DNA from: Desulfosarcina widdelii
Lineage (GTDB): Bacteria; Desulfobacterota; Desulfobacteria; Desulfobacterales; Desulfosarcinaceae
DNA length: 64,000 nt
Direction: 5' to 3'
NCBI RefSeq assembly: GCF_009688965.1
Contig: NZ_AP021875.1
Coordinates: forward strand, 3,968,001 to 4,032,000
The position numbers and the translations under genes were made by a program. Shown one piece after another: positions 45,692-56,827 of this stretch. Position 1 is the first letter of the stretch; every line of letters begins with the position of its first letter. Below the pieces are notes generated by a model. The model was not told the DNA's origin. It saw only the letters and a list, made by a program, of their open reading frames with translations, and made no database searches.

Positions 45692-45816
45692 AGCGACTTC
45701 GTAAAAATCCCAATATCGGCGTTACGCTTCGTCCCTCGTCACTGCGGAGTATCGCCCAATACACCTCATTCCTCGGGACTCGCAAGCCTTGATCTCGAAA
45801 TTTTTACGAAGCCGCT
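45692..45816. repeat. repeat family C element with AGCGACTTCG ends
   Basis: 125 bp, the reverse complement of the 34087-34210 element over its whole length. Ends AGCGACTTCGTAAAAAT and ATTTTTACGAAGCCGCT. Core landmarks: GAGATCAAGGCTTGCGA and the segment GAGGAATGAGG, both on the minus strand here. Lies between two membrane-protein genes. Confidence 0.82.
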
Positions 45817-45849
45817 GGGGATCTGAAGCCTTCCGCCTACTGTAAAATT

Positions 45850-47001
45850 ATGAGCACGATAAAAATATCGGGCAGGATTGCCATTTGTGGGTGGGCTTTT
45901 GCCGGTATAATGATCGTTGCCCTGCCCCTGTTGGGCATTGTGATTACAGGCAGGGACGCCGCCCTCTACCTGGAATTTCCGCCCACCACCCGCTATGTGC
46001 AGCATGCCGGGTTTTCCTGGGGTTGGTTCGCCTTTTTCACCCTGGCCGATTTGCTGCTGATGGGCGGGCTGCTGTGGGCGGTTTGCTCCGGTCGGAAGAG
46101 AAAAAAGGTTCTTGCCCCGCCGACTCCTGCCAGAAAACCTTTTCCCTGGTGGGGCTGGACCGGACTGGCGCTGTGCCTGCTGTCGTGGCTATTGGCCTGG
46201 CAGCGCTTCACCTGGTTCTGGCTGTTTCAGCCGCACACCTTTATGCCCATCTGGGCCGGCTTCATCCTGGCGGTCAACGCCCTCGCCGTCAAACGCAGCG
46301 GAAGCTGCCTGCTGTTGCGCCGGCCGCTGGGTTTTGTGCTTCTCTTTCCTACCAGCGCCGCCTTCTGGTGGGTTTTCGAATTTTTCAACCGGTTGGTGCA
46401 GAACTGGTACTACACCGGCATCGAAGGCATGGGGTCTGTCCAGTACAGCTATTTTTCCAGCCTGGCTTTCGCCACGGTGCTGCCCGGCGTGCTCAGCATG
46501 GTTGACCTATTGCTCACGTTCCCCGCGCTCGGCCACGGTCTGGCCCGCTGCCGGCCAATCCGGCTCCCTGCGGTCCCCTGGATTGCGCCGGTTCTCCTCG
46601 CATTCGCCGGCGCGGGTCTGGCTCTCATCGGCATCTTCCCGGATCAGCTTTTCGCCCTGCTTTGGGTTTCCCCCCTGCTGATCGTGCTCTGCCTGCAGCG
46701 ATTGACCGGCCGCCCCACCCTGCTCCATCCGCTGGGCCATGGCGACTGGCGGCCGCTGGTCGTTCCGGCCCTGGCTGCCCTGACCTGCGGTTTCTTCTGG
46801 GAGATGTGGAACTACTCCAGCCTGGCCCGCTGGACCTACTCCATCCCCTACGTCGAACGGTTTTACCTGTTCGAGATGCCGATCCTGGGTTACGGCGGGT
46901 ATCTTCCCTTCGGCCTGGAATGCCTGCTGGCGGGATCGCTGGTGATCGGCAATCCGTTCGATTCCGTTGGCCGGCATGGATTCTCACATCGGCGGCCATA
47001 G
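45850..47001 (+). CDS. polytopic membrane protein of unknown function
   Basis: 383 aa with roughly nine or ten hydrophobic segments, rich in Trp (for example SWGWFAFF, FPWWGWTGLALCLL, FWWVFEFFNR, GFFWEMWNYSSLARW). No catalytic motif recognised. The start is doubtful: ATG 45850 has no SD, and codons 6-17 coincide with a sequence matching the end of a family C repeat (see findings). An internal ATG at 45910 would remove that part but also shorten the first helix. No operon partner other than the repeat-separated gene upstream. Confidence 0.65.
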   Translation: MSTIKISGRIAICGWAFAGIMIVALPLLGIVITGRDAALYLEFPPTTRYVQHAGFSWGWFAFFTLADLLLMGGLLWAVCSGRKRKKVLAPPTPARKPFPWWGWTGLALCLLSWLLAWQRFTWFWLFQPHTFMPIWAGFILAVNALAVKRSGSCLLLRRPLGFVLLFPTSAAFWWVFEFFNRLVQNWYYTGIEGMGSVQYSYFSSLAFATVLPGVLSMVDLLLTFPALGHGLARCRPIRLPAVPWIAPVLLAFAGAGLALIGIFPDQLFALLWVSPLLIVLCLQRLTGRPTLLHPLGHGDWRPLVVPALAALTCGFFWEMWNYSSLARWTYSIPYVERFYLFEMPILGYGGYLPFGLECLLAGSLVIGNPFDSVGRHGFSHRRP

Positions 47002-47068
47002 GAAATACAAATTTTCATTTCAATACAAATAGGTTAGAAATTTTTTCGACATCAATTGAAATCGCCTG

Positions 47069-47107
47069 TTGACACCAATTTGATTTTCTGATTGTTTGAA
47101 TATCAAA
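47069..47107 (+). promoter_or_regulatory. promoter region and MarR-type operator candidate for the P1B-ATPase operon
   Basis: TTGACA at 47069-47074 is a good -35; the -10 is not clear. TTTGAATATCAAA (47095-47107) is a perfect 13-bp palindrome lying where the -10/start would be. The last gene of the operon encodes a MarR protein, which makes autoregulation plausible. Confidence 0.48.
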
Positions 47108-47155
47108 CTTCTTGATCGCCGAGGTTTATGAACTTCGAACAGGGAGAAAATCTGC

Positions 47156-49078
47156 ATGATTGGACGCTACGGCGACTTGTCGGTGTACAAAACAGTTTTC
47201 AAATCAACGGACTTCTATCGCATTATTGCCGCCGGAAGCCTGATCCCGACCGGCTTTCTTTTATCCCGGGTCGATTTTAACATTGATTTTTCAATCGGCC
47301 CCGGGCTCGACCTTTCCCTGACCGGTCCTTTGGTGTTCAACCTGCTTCTGATCCTCTCCATCACCATAAACGGCTTTCCTATTATTCTGGACGCCCTTAA
47401 AGGACTCATTCGGCACAAGGTCAACGTTGACGAACTGGTCACCATCGCCATCGTGGCCTGCCTCCTCAACGGCAACTTCCTTGAAGCTGCCGTGATCAGT
47501 TTCATCATGGTCCTGGGTTCTTTTATCGAGGAGGCGGTCAGCGACAGGGCCAGAGGGGCGATCGAAACCCTCGTCAACACCAATCCCCGGACCGCCATGA
47601 TCGAAGAAAACGGCCGCATGCAGGTCAAGCCCGTCGATACCATCCAGCCCGGTGAAATTGCCGTCGTCAAAGCCGGCGAGGTCATTCCCGTCGACGGCAG
47701 AATTGTAGACGGCTCGGGCTCCATCGACGAGTCGCTGCTCACCGGCGAGTCGCTGCCAGTGTACAAAGGCCCGGGTGACGACCTTTCGGCGGGGACCCTG
47801 AACATCGACGGCTATGTCAAACTCGCGGTCAGTCGCACCGGGGAAGACTCGACCATCGGCCGCATCATAGAACTGGTCCAGAACGCGGAAAACAGCCGGA
47901 TCCAAAGCACCCGAATCGTCGACCGCTTCGCAGGCTACTTTACACCGACGATCCTGCTCATTGCCGCCTTGACCTGGCTGGCCACGCGGGACGTCACCCG
48001 CGCCATTGCCGTCTTGGTGGTCGGATGCCCCTGTTCTTTTCTGCTGGCCGGACCGGTGGCCACCGTGGCCGCGGTGGGCCGGGCGGCCAAATCTGGGATT
48101 TTGGTCAAAGGCGGCGAATACCTCGAAAAACTTGCCCGGTCCCGTGTCTTTTTTTTCGATAAAACCGGAACCCTGACTGCAGGCAAACCGGTGATCACGG
48201 CCATCCGCCCGGCCAATGGATTCACCGAAACCGCCTTGATGGAAACCGCCGCGGCCGTCGAGAGAGGCAGCACCCACCCGATTGCCGTTGCCATTTTGGA
48301 AAAAGCTGCAAAAATGGGGCTCAAAGAGAAAACGGCCGACCAAATGACCGTTATTCCCGGAGTTGGCGTCGAGGGCATCGTCGATGGCGAAAGCGTTTCG
48401 GTAATTGCCGGTTCGGCCGACCCGAACGATGCCGGAACGATTGTCCAGGTCGTCGTGAACGGTCTGCCGGCGGGTGAAATCGCCCTTCTGGACAGAGCGC
48501 GACCGGATGTTTCCAGCGCGTTGGACCAACTCAAGGCACTGGGTGCAACCCACATGGCCGTCCTTTCCGGGGACACGCCCGGCGCCGTGAAACAGGTGGC
48601 CGATGATGTTGGCATTACCGAAACCCACTTCCGCCTGAAACCCGAGGATAAAATGGCATTTATCCAACGCACCGATTTCGCCGACACGGTGTTCGTGGGT
48701 GATGGCATGAACGACGCGCCTTCCCTCAAGGCTTCGGCGGTAGGCATTGCAATGGGGCAAGGCGGATCGGAAATGGCCCTTTCCACGGCGGATATCGTCC
48801 TGATGAAAGACAGGATTTCGCAATTGCCGTTCCTGGTTCGTCTGAGCCGTAAAATGACGCGAACGATCAACGCCAATATCGCCATCAGTCTGGCCATCAA
48901 CCTGGTTGCCATCTGCCTGGGGGCCATGGGCCTGCTCTCGCCGATCATGGGTGCCGTGGCGCACAACCTCGGGTCGATTCTCGTGGTCATGCTATCTTCG
49001 GCCATAGCCTTCACGCGGGAGGATGCCGTCGATCCGGCGCAGCCCTGCCGAATGAATACCTGCCAACATGGAGCCTGA
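47156..49078 (+). CDS. heavy-metal P1B-type ATPase
   Basis: 640 aa, metal efflux pump. Motifs in order: TGES in SIDESLLTGESLPV (actuator), the membrane metal site CPC in VVGCPCSFLLAG, phosphorylation DKTGTLT, the nucleotide-domain HP motif in RGSTHPIAVAI, and GDGMNDAPSLKAS. The CPC plus late-helix features are of the Zn/Cd/Pb or Cu class; an N-terminal HMA domain is missing and the protein begins almost at the first membrane helix. The C-terminus ends with CRMNTCQHGA, a possible Cys/His metal ligand tail. Forms an operon with the MarR gene 3 nt downstream. Metal identity is open. Confidence 0.92.
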   Translation: MIGRYGDLSVYKTVFKSTDFYRIIAAGSLIPTGFLLSRVDFNIDFSIGPGLDLSLTGPLVFNLLLILSITINGFPIILDALKGLIRHKVNVDELVTIAIVACLLNGNFLEAAVISFIMVLGSFIEEAVSDRARGAIETLVNTNPRTAMIEENGRMQVKPVDTIQPGEIAVVKAGEVIPVDGRIVDGSGSIDESLLTGESLPVYKGPGDDLSAGTLNIDGYVKLAVSRTGEDSTIGRIIELVQNAENSRIQSTRIVDRFAGYFTPTILLIAALTWLATRDVTRAIAVLVVGCPCSFLLAGPVATVAAVGRAAKSGILVKGGEYLEKLARSRVFFFDKTGTLTAGKPVITAIRPANGFTETALMETAAAVERGSTHPIAVAILEKAAKMGLKEKTADQMTVIPGVGVEGIVDGESVSVIAGSADPNDAGTIVQVVVNGLPAGEIALLDRARPDVSSALDQLKALGATHMAVLSGDTPGAVKQVADDVGITETHFRLKPEDKMAFIQRTDFADTVFVGDGMNDAPSLKASAVGIAMGQGGSEMALSTADIVLMKDRISQLPFLVRLSRKMTRTINANIAISLAINLVAICLGAMGLLSPIMGAVAHNLGSILVVMLSSAIAFTREDAVDPAQPCRMNTCQHGA

Positions 49079-49081
49079 CGG

Positions 49082-49489
49082 ATGAAAACGTTATCGGACC
49101 TGATTATCGAATTCTACGAAAAGCTCTCGTCCTGGGAGCACTCCGTTGTCGAGGGCAGCGGCATCACCCTGCCCCAGATGCACACCATCGAAATTTTGGG
49201 CGTCAACGACGGAATCAGAATGAAAGACCTGGCCGCCAAGATGGGGGTGACTACCGGAACCCTGACCGTAATGATCGACAATCTGGAAAAAAAGAACCTG
49301 GTCGAAAGAATCCCAAACCCTGACGACCGGCGCTCCTACGTCATCAAATTAAGTCCCGAGGGCGTCGATCACTATCGACGCCACTCAAACTTCCATCTGG
49401 AACTGACCCGCGAGTGCGTATCGAAGTTTTCCGATGAAGAGATCCAGACTTTCAGGTCGCTACTGCAAGAATTTATCAGCCACATTTGA
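49082..49489 (+). CDS. MarR-family transcriptional regulator
   Basis: 135 aa winged-helix protein. The DNA-recognition part is MKDLAAKMGVTTGTLTVMIDNLEKKNLVERIPNPDDRRSYVIKLSPEG, which includes the DxR wing (DDRRS). It begins 3 nt after the ATPase stop, so it is the second gene of the metal-pump operon and probably represses it; the 13-bp palindrome upstream of the ATPase is the natural site. No metal-ligand cluster is obvious, so the effector may not be a metal. Confidence 0.9.
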   Translation: MKTLSDLIIEFYEKLSSWEHSVVEGSGITLPQMHTIEILGVNDGIRMKDLAAKMGVTTGTLTVMIDNLEKKNLVERIPNPDDRRSYVIKLSPEGVDHYRRHSNFHLELTRECVSKFSDEEIQTFRSLLQEFISHI

Positions 49490-49713
49490 CGAGCTCGTAA
49501 AAAGCTTTTTGTGCATCCATTTTGCATTTTGTTTGGCATGGGCGCGTTCTTTGATCGGCTGACCGGCCGTCGGACAGACTCGGCGCATAGCAATTTCACC
49601 CGTCCAACCACAGCCCACGGTCGATTCCGCCATGTGAAAAGGCAAAAGCCATTTTACCGGCGGCCTGTCAGCGTTTTTTACACCCTGGAAAACCATCGAA
49701 TCCCTTGCCGTAG

Positions 49714-51534
<1,821 letters not shown>

Positions 51535-51542
<8 letters not shown>

Positions 51543-51855
51543 CGATCTGTCCAAAAACGAAAAACGCTTCCCGGATGCCGTGGACGCGGTAGAGAAGCGC
51601 AAACTTCGGGCCAGGGAGAGAAAAAAGGACCCTGTCTGGTTCGGGTTGGGCATGTTCGGCATGGTGGGATGGGCCATTGCCATTCCCACGGTGCTGGGCA
51701 TTTTTCTGGGTGTTTGGATCGACCTGCGCTGGCCCGGCCCATGGTCCTGGACCCTCATGCTTCTGGCCGTCGGCCTGTTACTGGGATGCCTGAACGCGGG
51801 GTTCTGGGTGAATCGGGAGCGGCGCATGATCGACCGGGAGAGGGAAGAGCCGTGA
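51535..51855 (+). CDS. atpQ: N-ATPase subunit AtpQ (AtpI-like)
   Basis: 106 aa: a charged N-terminus (KNEKRFPDAVDAVEKRKLRARERKK), then two membrane helices (GMFGMVGWAIAIPTVLGIFLG and WSWTLMLLAVGLLLGCLNAG). The AtpI/ATPase gene 1 type protein in third position is characteristic of N-ATPase operons and is thought to help c-ring assembly. Start ATG 51535 lies within the atpC end. Confidence 0.88.
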
Positions 51856-51894
51856 CAACTTCGTCCGTAATTCTTTTTTCAGGAACTTAAAAGA

Positions 51895-52197
51895 ATGGAC
51901 GTCAATTTAACTTTGTTTGGGCTGGCTTTCTTGTGGGGCGCCTTTCTGGGACTGATCTATTTCGGCGGGTTGTGGCTGACATTGAAGACGGCGCCCGACA
52001 AACGGCGGCCGGTCCGCTGGCTGGCGATCAGTTTCGTCGCCCGTCTGACCATGGCCATGTCCGGCTTCTGGATTATACTGCGAATGAATCCAGCAGTCTT
52101 TTTCTGCACCCTGGCCGGATTTTTCCTGGTCCGTATCGTTCTGACCCGTATGCTGGGTCGCAAAATCAAAGGTGTTGGCCATGCAGCTCACGCCTGA
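51895..52197 (+). CDS. atpR: N-ATPase subunit AtpR
   Basis: 100 aa with three hydrophobic segments (LFGLAFLWGAFLGLIYFGGLW, WLAISFVARLTMAMSGFWIIL, PAVFFCTLAGFFLVRIVLTRM) and conserved-looking Arg residues inside the second and third. AtpR occurs only in N-ATPase operons, at this position; it is proposed to interact with the c subunit. Its end overlaps atpB by 17 nt. Confidence 0.9.
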   Translation: MDVNLTLFGLAFLWGAFLGLIYFGGLWLTLKTAPDKRRPVRWLAISFVARLTMAMSGFWIILRMNPAVFFCTLAGFFLVRIVLTRMLGRKIKGVGHAAHA

Positions 52198-52891
52198 CGA
52201 TCACATCTGGTGGCAATTCGGCCTGCTGCGGCTCAACAGTACCATTTTGTTCACCTGGGCTGTCATGGGGCTCCTCACAGTCGGCTCCCGGCTGGTCACC
52301 CGCCGACTGCAGACCGGCACCCGTGTGCCGCCGGTGCAGCATTTGCTGGAAGTCGTGGTTTTCCTCATCGAACAACAGCTGGACGAAATCTCGCCGCACC
52401 GGCCCAAGGGACTGCTTCCCTTTGTGGGGTCCCTGTTTCTTTTTATCGCCATCTGCAACCTGCTGGCCGCGGTGCCCGGATTCGAGCCGCCCACAGGCTC
52501 CCTTTCCACTACGGCGGCACTGGCCCTCTGCGTTTTTCTGGCGGTCCCCATCTACGGCATCAACGCCATTGGGATAAAGCGTTATGTAGGCAATTATCTT
52601 CGACCGACCCCGTTCATGCTGCCGTTCAACATCATGGGAGAATTCAGCCGGACCCTGGCCCTTTCCGTGCGTCTGTTCGGCAACGTCATGAGCGGCACCA
52701 TGATCGGTGCCATCCTGCTGATCATCGCCCCGCTGATCGTTCCCATCCTCATGCAGTTGTTGGGACTGTTGACGGGGATGGTGCAGGCCTACATCTTCGC
52801 CATCTTGTCAGCAGTCTATATCAGCGCCGGCATGGAGGTAACCGCGCCAACGGAATCAACCTTTACGGAGGGCGGCCATACCCATGGTTAA
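52181..52891 (+). CDS. atpB: N-ATPase subunit a
   Basis: 236 aa, five or six membrane helices. The stator arginine is in LALSVRLFGNVMSG, the diagnostic part of the a subunit, and LPFVGSLFLFIAICNLLAAVPGF is the preceding helix. The N-terminus is short compared with E. coli AtpB, as in other N-ATPases. ATG 52181 (AAGGTG 7 nt upstream) lies inside atpR. Forms the ion half-channels against the c ring. Confidence 0.93.
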   Translation: MQLTPDDHIWWQFGLLRLNSTILFTWAVMGLLTVGSRLVTRRLQTGTRVPPVQHLLEVVVFLIEQQLDEISPHRPKGLLPFVGSLFLFIAICNLLAAVPGFEPPTGSLSTTAALALCVFLAVPIYGINAIGIKRYVGNYLRPTPFMLPFNIMGEFSRTLALSVRLFGNVMSGTMIGAILLIIAPLIVPILMQLLGLLTGMVQAYIFAILSAVYISAGMEVTAPTESTFTEGGHTHG

Positions 52892-52951
52892 AACCGGGGC
52901 GAAAACGTTTTGTATGATTAAAAACAATTCCACTATCAGGAGGAAAACCAT

Positions 52952-53230
52952 ATGGACACACTTGGTTGGGTTGCGGTGGCGTCAATTCTGTCGGCAGGCG
53001 TATGCATGGGCATCGGTGCCATCGGACCGGCCCTGGGTGAAGGGCGCGCCCTGGCCCAGGCCCTCGGATCCATCGCCCAGCAGCCGGACGAAACCAGTAC
53101 CATCACCCGGACCCTGTTCGTGGGCATGGCCATGGTGGAATCAACGGCCATCTACTGCTTCGTGGTGACCATGATACTGATCTTCGCCAATCCGTTCTGG
53201 AAGTACTTTCTGTCAACGACCGGAGGATAA
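52952..53230 (+). CDS. atpE: N-ATPase subunit c with Na+-type ligands
   Basis: 92-aa hairpin of two helices. By alignment to the Na+-binding c subunit of Ilyobacter (Gln32, Glu65, Ser66, Tyr70) the equivalent residues here are Glu30 (GLGEGRA), Glu63 and Ser64 (MVESTAIY) and Tyr68, so the complete Na+ site is present with a second carboxylate replacing Gln. The ring is therefore predicted to carry Na+. SD AGGAGG precedes ATG at 9 nt. Confidence 0.93.
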   Translation: MDTLGWVAVASILSAGVCMGIGAIGPALGEGRALAQALGSIAQQPDETSTITRTLFVGMAMVESTAIYCFVVTMILIFANPFWKYFLSTTGG

Positions 53231-53233
53231 ACC

Positions 53234-53989
53234 GTGCTGATCGACTGGTTTACGGTTTTCGCCCAGATCGTTAATTTCCTCATCCTCGTCTGGCTGCTGA
53301 ACCGTTTTCTCTTCAAGCCGATTCGCGGCGCCATGGCGAAGCGGGAGAAAAAAATGACCGATGCCCTGAACCGCGCACGGCAGGCCGAACAGGAAGCTCA
53401 GGCCCGGGCGCTGGCGCTGGAACAGGAGAGGAATGCCTTGGCCGACGCCCGGGAAAGTCTCATGGCCGAGGCCCGGCAGGAAGTGGAAGGATGGCGGGAG
53501 ACCGCACTGGAACGGGTCAAGGAAGAGGTGGAATCGCTTCGCAAGGCCTGGATGAGCAGCATGTCCCGGGACCGTCAGGCCTTTCTCGACCGGCTCAAGC
53601 GGCGTCTGGTGCATCAGGTGGTGCAAATCGGCGAGAAGACCCTGCGAGACCTTTCGGACCAGGATTTAAACCGGCAGGTACTGCGGGTCTTTCTGAAAAA
53701 AGTGGCCGACCGCAAAGATGCCCTGAACCACCGGGCCTCCGGCCAGGAATTGGTCGTCCAGTCGGGAATTCCCCTGGACGATGCGGATGACCACCTGCTG
53801 CGAAACCGTCTTGCGGCATGGTTCCCGACGGCCACACCCGTCCGCCTGGAGGTGCATCCGGAACTGGGCATGGGGATTGAGCTGGTGATCGGCGACCGCA
53901 CGGCAGCCTGGCACCTGGCCGACTATCTTAAGGACCTGGAAGCCGAAATCATGGACAATCTTTTTGACGATGCACGGACGAAAACATGA
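53234..53989 (+). CDS. atpF: N-ATPase subunit b with delta-like C-terminus
   Basis: 251 aa, much longer than the usual ~160-aa b subunit. One N-terminal membrane helix ([20 protein letters not shown]), a long coiled coil (about 40-150, [21 protein letters not shown]...), then a C-terminal domain ending [25 protein letters not shown] that resembles the end of the delta subunit (GGIxLRIGDRxxDGSxxxxL). The operon has no atpH, so this tail probably replaces delta. GTG start after GGAGG; overlaps atpA by 4 nt (ATGA). Confidence 0.9.
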   Translation: MLIDWFTVFAQIVNFLILVWLLNRFLFKPIRGAMAKREKKMTDALNRARQAEQEAQARALALEQERNALADARESLMAEARQEVEGWRETALERVKEEVESLRKAWMSSMSRDRQAFLDRLKRRLVHQVVQIGEKTLRDLSDQDLNRQVLRVFLKKVADRKDALNHRASGQELVVQSGIPLDDADDHLLRNRLAAWFPTATPVRLEVHPELGMGIELVIGDRTAAWHLADYLKDLEAEIMDNLFDDARTKT

Positions 53990-55575
53990 ACCAGGAGCAC
54001 CACAACATGGGCAAAAACGACCTGGACGGTGTGCTGGCCGATGTTGATCGGGCCGTCGAGCGGGGGGTTTCGGGGTTCCTGGCCGACCTGAAAACCGGAG
54101 AGGTGGGCCGCGTCCGCTCGGTCGGGCAAGGCATCGCCTGGGTCGAAGGATTAGGGCAGGTGAAATTCGAGGAACTGGTAACCGCAGGATCCGGCGTTGC
54201 CGGGATGGTCCTGGATATCCTGTCCGACCGGGTGGGTGTTGTTCTCTTCGGCCCCAGCGAATCGGTGCACGCAGGGGACGAAGTACGCCGCAGCACCCGC
54301 GTCCTGGATGTACCCGTGGGAGAAGACCTGATCGGCCGGGTGGTGGATCCCCTGGGGCGCCCCCTGGACGGCCGGGCCACCCCCGAGGGCGCGGTGCGTC
54401 GAACCGTACTCCACGACGCCCCTCCGATCATGGACCGTGCGCCGGTGGTCCTACCATTGCAAACCGGCCTTAAAGTGGTGGACGCCCTGATCCCCATCGG
54501 TCGGGGGCAGCGGGAACTGATCCTGGGGGATCGCCAGACCGGTAAAACTGCAGTGGCCCTGGATACCATGGTCAACCAGACGGGCAAAGATGTCCTGTGC
54601 ATTTACTGCTCCATCGGCCAGCGCAGTTCCGGTACGGCCAGGATAATCGAAACCCTGCAGCGCCAGGGGGCCATGGCGTACACCCTTGCCGTCGTGGTGG
54701 ACGCCGACGCCCCCCCTGGGCTTCAGTATATCGCCCCCTACGCCGCCACGGCCATGGGGGAACATTTTATGGACGCAGGAAAAGACGTTCTCATCGTCTA
54801 CGACGATCTCACCCGCCATGCCGTGGCCTACCGGCAGCTCAGCCTGCTCCTGCGCCGACCGCCGGGCCGCGAGGCCTTTCCCGGTGACATCTTCTACGTC
54901 CACTCCCGGCTGCTGGAGCGCGCCACCCACCTTCGCGAAGAATTGGGCGGCGGTTCGCTTACAGCCCTGCCGATTGCCGAAACCGAAGCCCAGAACATCG
55001 CGGCCTACATCCCGACCAACCTGATTTCGATCACCGACGGCCAGATCTACCTCTCCCCGGAACTCTTTCGGAAAGGGATATTGCCGGCGGTGGATGTGGG
55101 CAAGTCGGTTTCCCGGGTGGGCGGCAAGGCTCAACTGCCGGCCTATCGCAAGGTGGCCGGAGCGCTGCGCCTCTCCTATACGCAGTTCCAGGAACTGGAG
55201 TCCTTTGCCCGCTTCGGCACCCGGCTGGACGACCGCACCCGCCGAACACTGGAGCACGGCCGCCGGGTCCGTGCGGTGCTCCGGCAGAACGAACTGGGCA
55301 CCATGCCCGCCGGCGAACAGGTCGCCATCCTGTTTGCCGTCTCCCAGGGACTTTTTGACGAAGTGCCCGAGTCGCGCATCGAAGAGGCCGAAGGGGTCGT
55401 ACTCGATGCGGTGAGGACCGGCATCGCCGACCTGGATGAAATCATGGCCCGGGCCGGGGACGAAGATCCGGTCTGGGAACGGCTGACGCATCTCATCACA
55501 AATGCAATCAGCCCGTTCAAGGAGTCACATGCCGACACTGGAGACACTGAACCGCAGGATCCGAACCGCCCATGA
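53986..55575 (+). CDS. atpA: N-ATPase subunit alpha
   Basis: 529 aa. Non-catalytic nucleotide site: Walker [10 protein letters not shown], the arginine finger region [19 protein letters not shown], and [23 protein letters not shown]. Length and domain order (beta barrel, RecA core, helical C-terminus) are normal. A slightly longer N-terminus than the E. coli protein. It overlaps the following atpG by 47 nt, unusually long for this operon. Confidence 0.95.
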   Translation: MNQEHHNMGKNDLDGVLADVDRAVERGVSGFLADLKTGEVGRVRSVGQGIAWVEGLGQVKFEELVTAGSGVAGMVLDILSDRVGVVLFGPSESVHAGDEVRRSTRVLDVPVGEDLIGRVVDPLGRPLDGRATPEGAVRRTVLHDAPPIMDRAPVVLPLQTGLKVVDALIPIGRGQRELILGDRQTGKTAVALDTMVNQTGKDVLCIYCSIGQRSSGTARIIETLQRQGAMAYTLAVVVDADAPPGLQYIAPYAATAMGEHFMDAGKDVLIVYDDLTRHAVAYRQLSLLLRRPPGREAFPGDIFYVHSRLLERATHLREELGGGSLTALPIAETEAQNIAAYIPTNLISITDGQIYLSPELFRKGILPAVDVGKSVSRVGGKAQLPAYRKVAGALRLSYTQFQELESFARFGTRLDDRTRRTLEHGRRVRAVLRQNELGTMPAGEQVAILFAVSQGLFDEVPESRIEEAEGVVLDAVRTGIADLDEIMARAGDEDPVWERLTHLITNAISPFKESHADTGDTEPQDPNRP

Positions 55576-56419
55576 CCTGCTGGGCGTGGTCAAGACCATG
55601 AAAAGTCTGGCCGCCGTCAACATCCGCCAGTTCGAACGGGCGGTGGCCTCCCTGGAACAGTACCGCCATGTGGTGGACATGGGCTGGACCGTGTTTCTTC
55701 GTATGGAGCGTCCCACGCTTTTACAACCCAGAAACGAGTCGGATGTCTGTCTGGTAGTGGGTTCGGACCAGGGCATGTGCGGTCCGTTCAACGAATCCCT
55801 CTGGCCCTTCGCTCTGGAGCGAGTGGCAGCGGCAGAATCAGACGGCAAACGGCAATGGATCTACTGGAGTGTGGGGGAGAAGGTGGGCGCCATTCTGTCC
55901 GATACAGATGTGGTCCATGAAGTCCATTTCGCGGCCCCCGGCAGCCTGAACGCCGTCAACCAGCGAATTCGCGAGCTGATTCTGACCATCGAGCGGTGGC
56001 GCTCGGAAAAACGGATGGAAACCTTGTCCATCTGCCACCATGTGCTGGGGGATCGCGGCGGATACAGACCGGTGTTTCAGCGCATCCTGCCGCTGGATCC
56101 GGCCTGGGCCGAAGAGCGTCGACGCGCCCCCTGGCCGGGACGCTGCCTGCCCATGCTGGGCGCCTCCCGGGCAACGACATTCGCCCATCTCTTCCGGCAG
56201 TACCTGTTCATCTCCCTTTATCGGGCCCTGGCCCAGTCCCTGGCCAGCGAAAATGCGGCCCGGCTTATGGCGATGCAGGCCGCCGAAAAAAACATTTTGG
56301 AAACCCTCGACAACCTCCAGGCTCTCTTCCGCGAAGAACGCCAGGCCGCCATCACCAGCGAGCTGCTGGATATCGTTTCCGGGTTTGAAGCCCTGGGCGG
56401 CGAGAACATCGCCGGGTAG
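55529..56419 (+). CDS. atpG: N-ATPase subunit gamma
   Basis: 296 aa central-stalk subunit. N- and C-terminal helices ([35 protein letters not shown] and [31 protein letters not shown]) form the rotor coiled coil; [17 protein letters not shown] is the Rossmann-like middle signature. More divergent than ordinary AtpG, as is usual in N-ATPases. ATG 55529 has AAGGAG at 5 nt and lies inside the end of atpA. Last gene of the operon. Confidence 0.92.
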   Translation: MPTLETLNRRIRTAHDLLGVVKTMKSLAAVNIRQFERAVASLEQYRHVVDMGWTVFLRMERPTLLQPRNESDVCLVVGSDQGMCGPFNESLWPFALERVAAAESDGKRQWIYWSVGEKVGAILSDTDVVHEVHFAAPGSLNAVNQRIRELILTIERWRSEKRMETLSICHHVLGDRGGYRPVFQRILPLDPAWAEERRRAPWPGRCLPMLGASRATTFAHLFRQYLFISLYRALAQSLASENAARLMAMQAAEKNILETLDNLQALFREERQAAITSELLDIVSGFEALGGENIAG

Positions 56420-56698
56420 TCCCTTCAGCGACTGGTTTTTTCTTTTCAACGTCTTGATTCTCTGAGGAATATACTCTAACGTAAAATGTTCGATGTTCGA
56501 CGATCAAATGGAAAAAAAGGGCTGGACGGAGCCGAGCCATCCTTTCGGGAGTGTATAACGACATCTGTTAATTCGGCATCGCGCTTGCCGCAATCCTCTT
56601 TACAACCTGCCGGATATTTTTACAGGGAACAGACGCCCGTTTTTCTGTCGATTACGGCAATGCTCTTAATTCGCATAAAATTCTGTCTTCAACAGGCA
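56420..56698 (+). other. intergenic stretch after the ATPase operon
   Basis: No gene seen. A CTGGTTTTTTCTTTT run just after atpG may weakly terminate, but has no stem. GGGAACAGACGCCC (56628-56641) is a GC-rich patch without palindrome. Confidence 0.4.
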
Positions 56699-56714
56699 TG
56701 GCATGAGGATTGCT
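56699..56714 (+). promoter_or_regulatory. sigma-54 (-24/-12) promoter candidate of the acyl-CoA synthetase-ACP pair
   Basis: TGGCATGAGGATTGCT matches TGGCAY-N5-TTGCW at all fixed positions. The predicted start is about 56726, 100 nt before the gene. No GGG-N10-CCC site like those at 13.9 kb was found upstream. Confidence 0.62.
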
Positions 56715-56827
56715 GGAAATCGGAAGAGATTACAGGGCGGAGACAACCGCATTACCACCCAGCCGAATTTGCATGAGGGGGCATCTTCGATGCCTATGAC
56801 CGGAGCCGGCAACCCGAACATGAGGAG

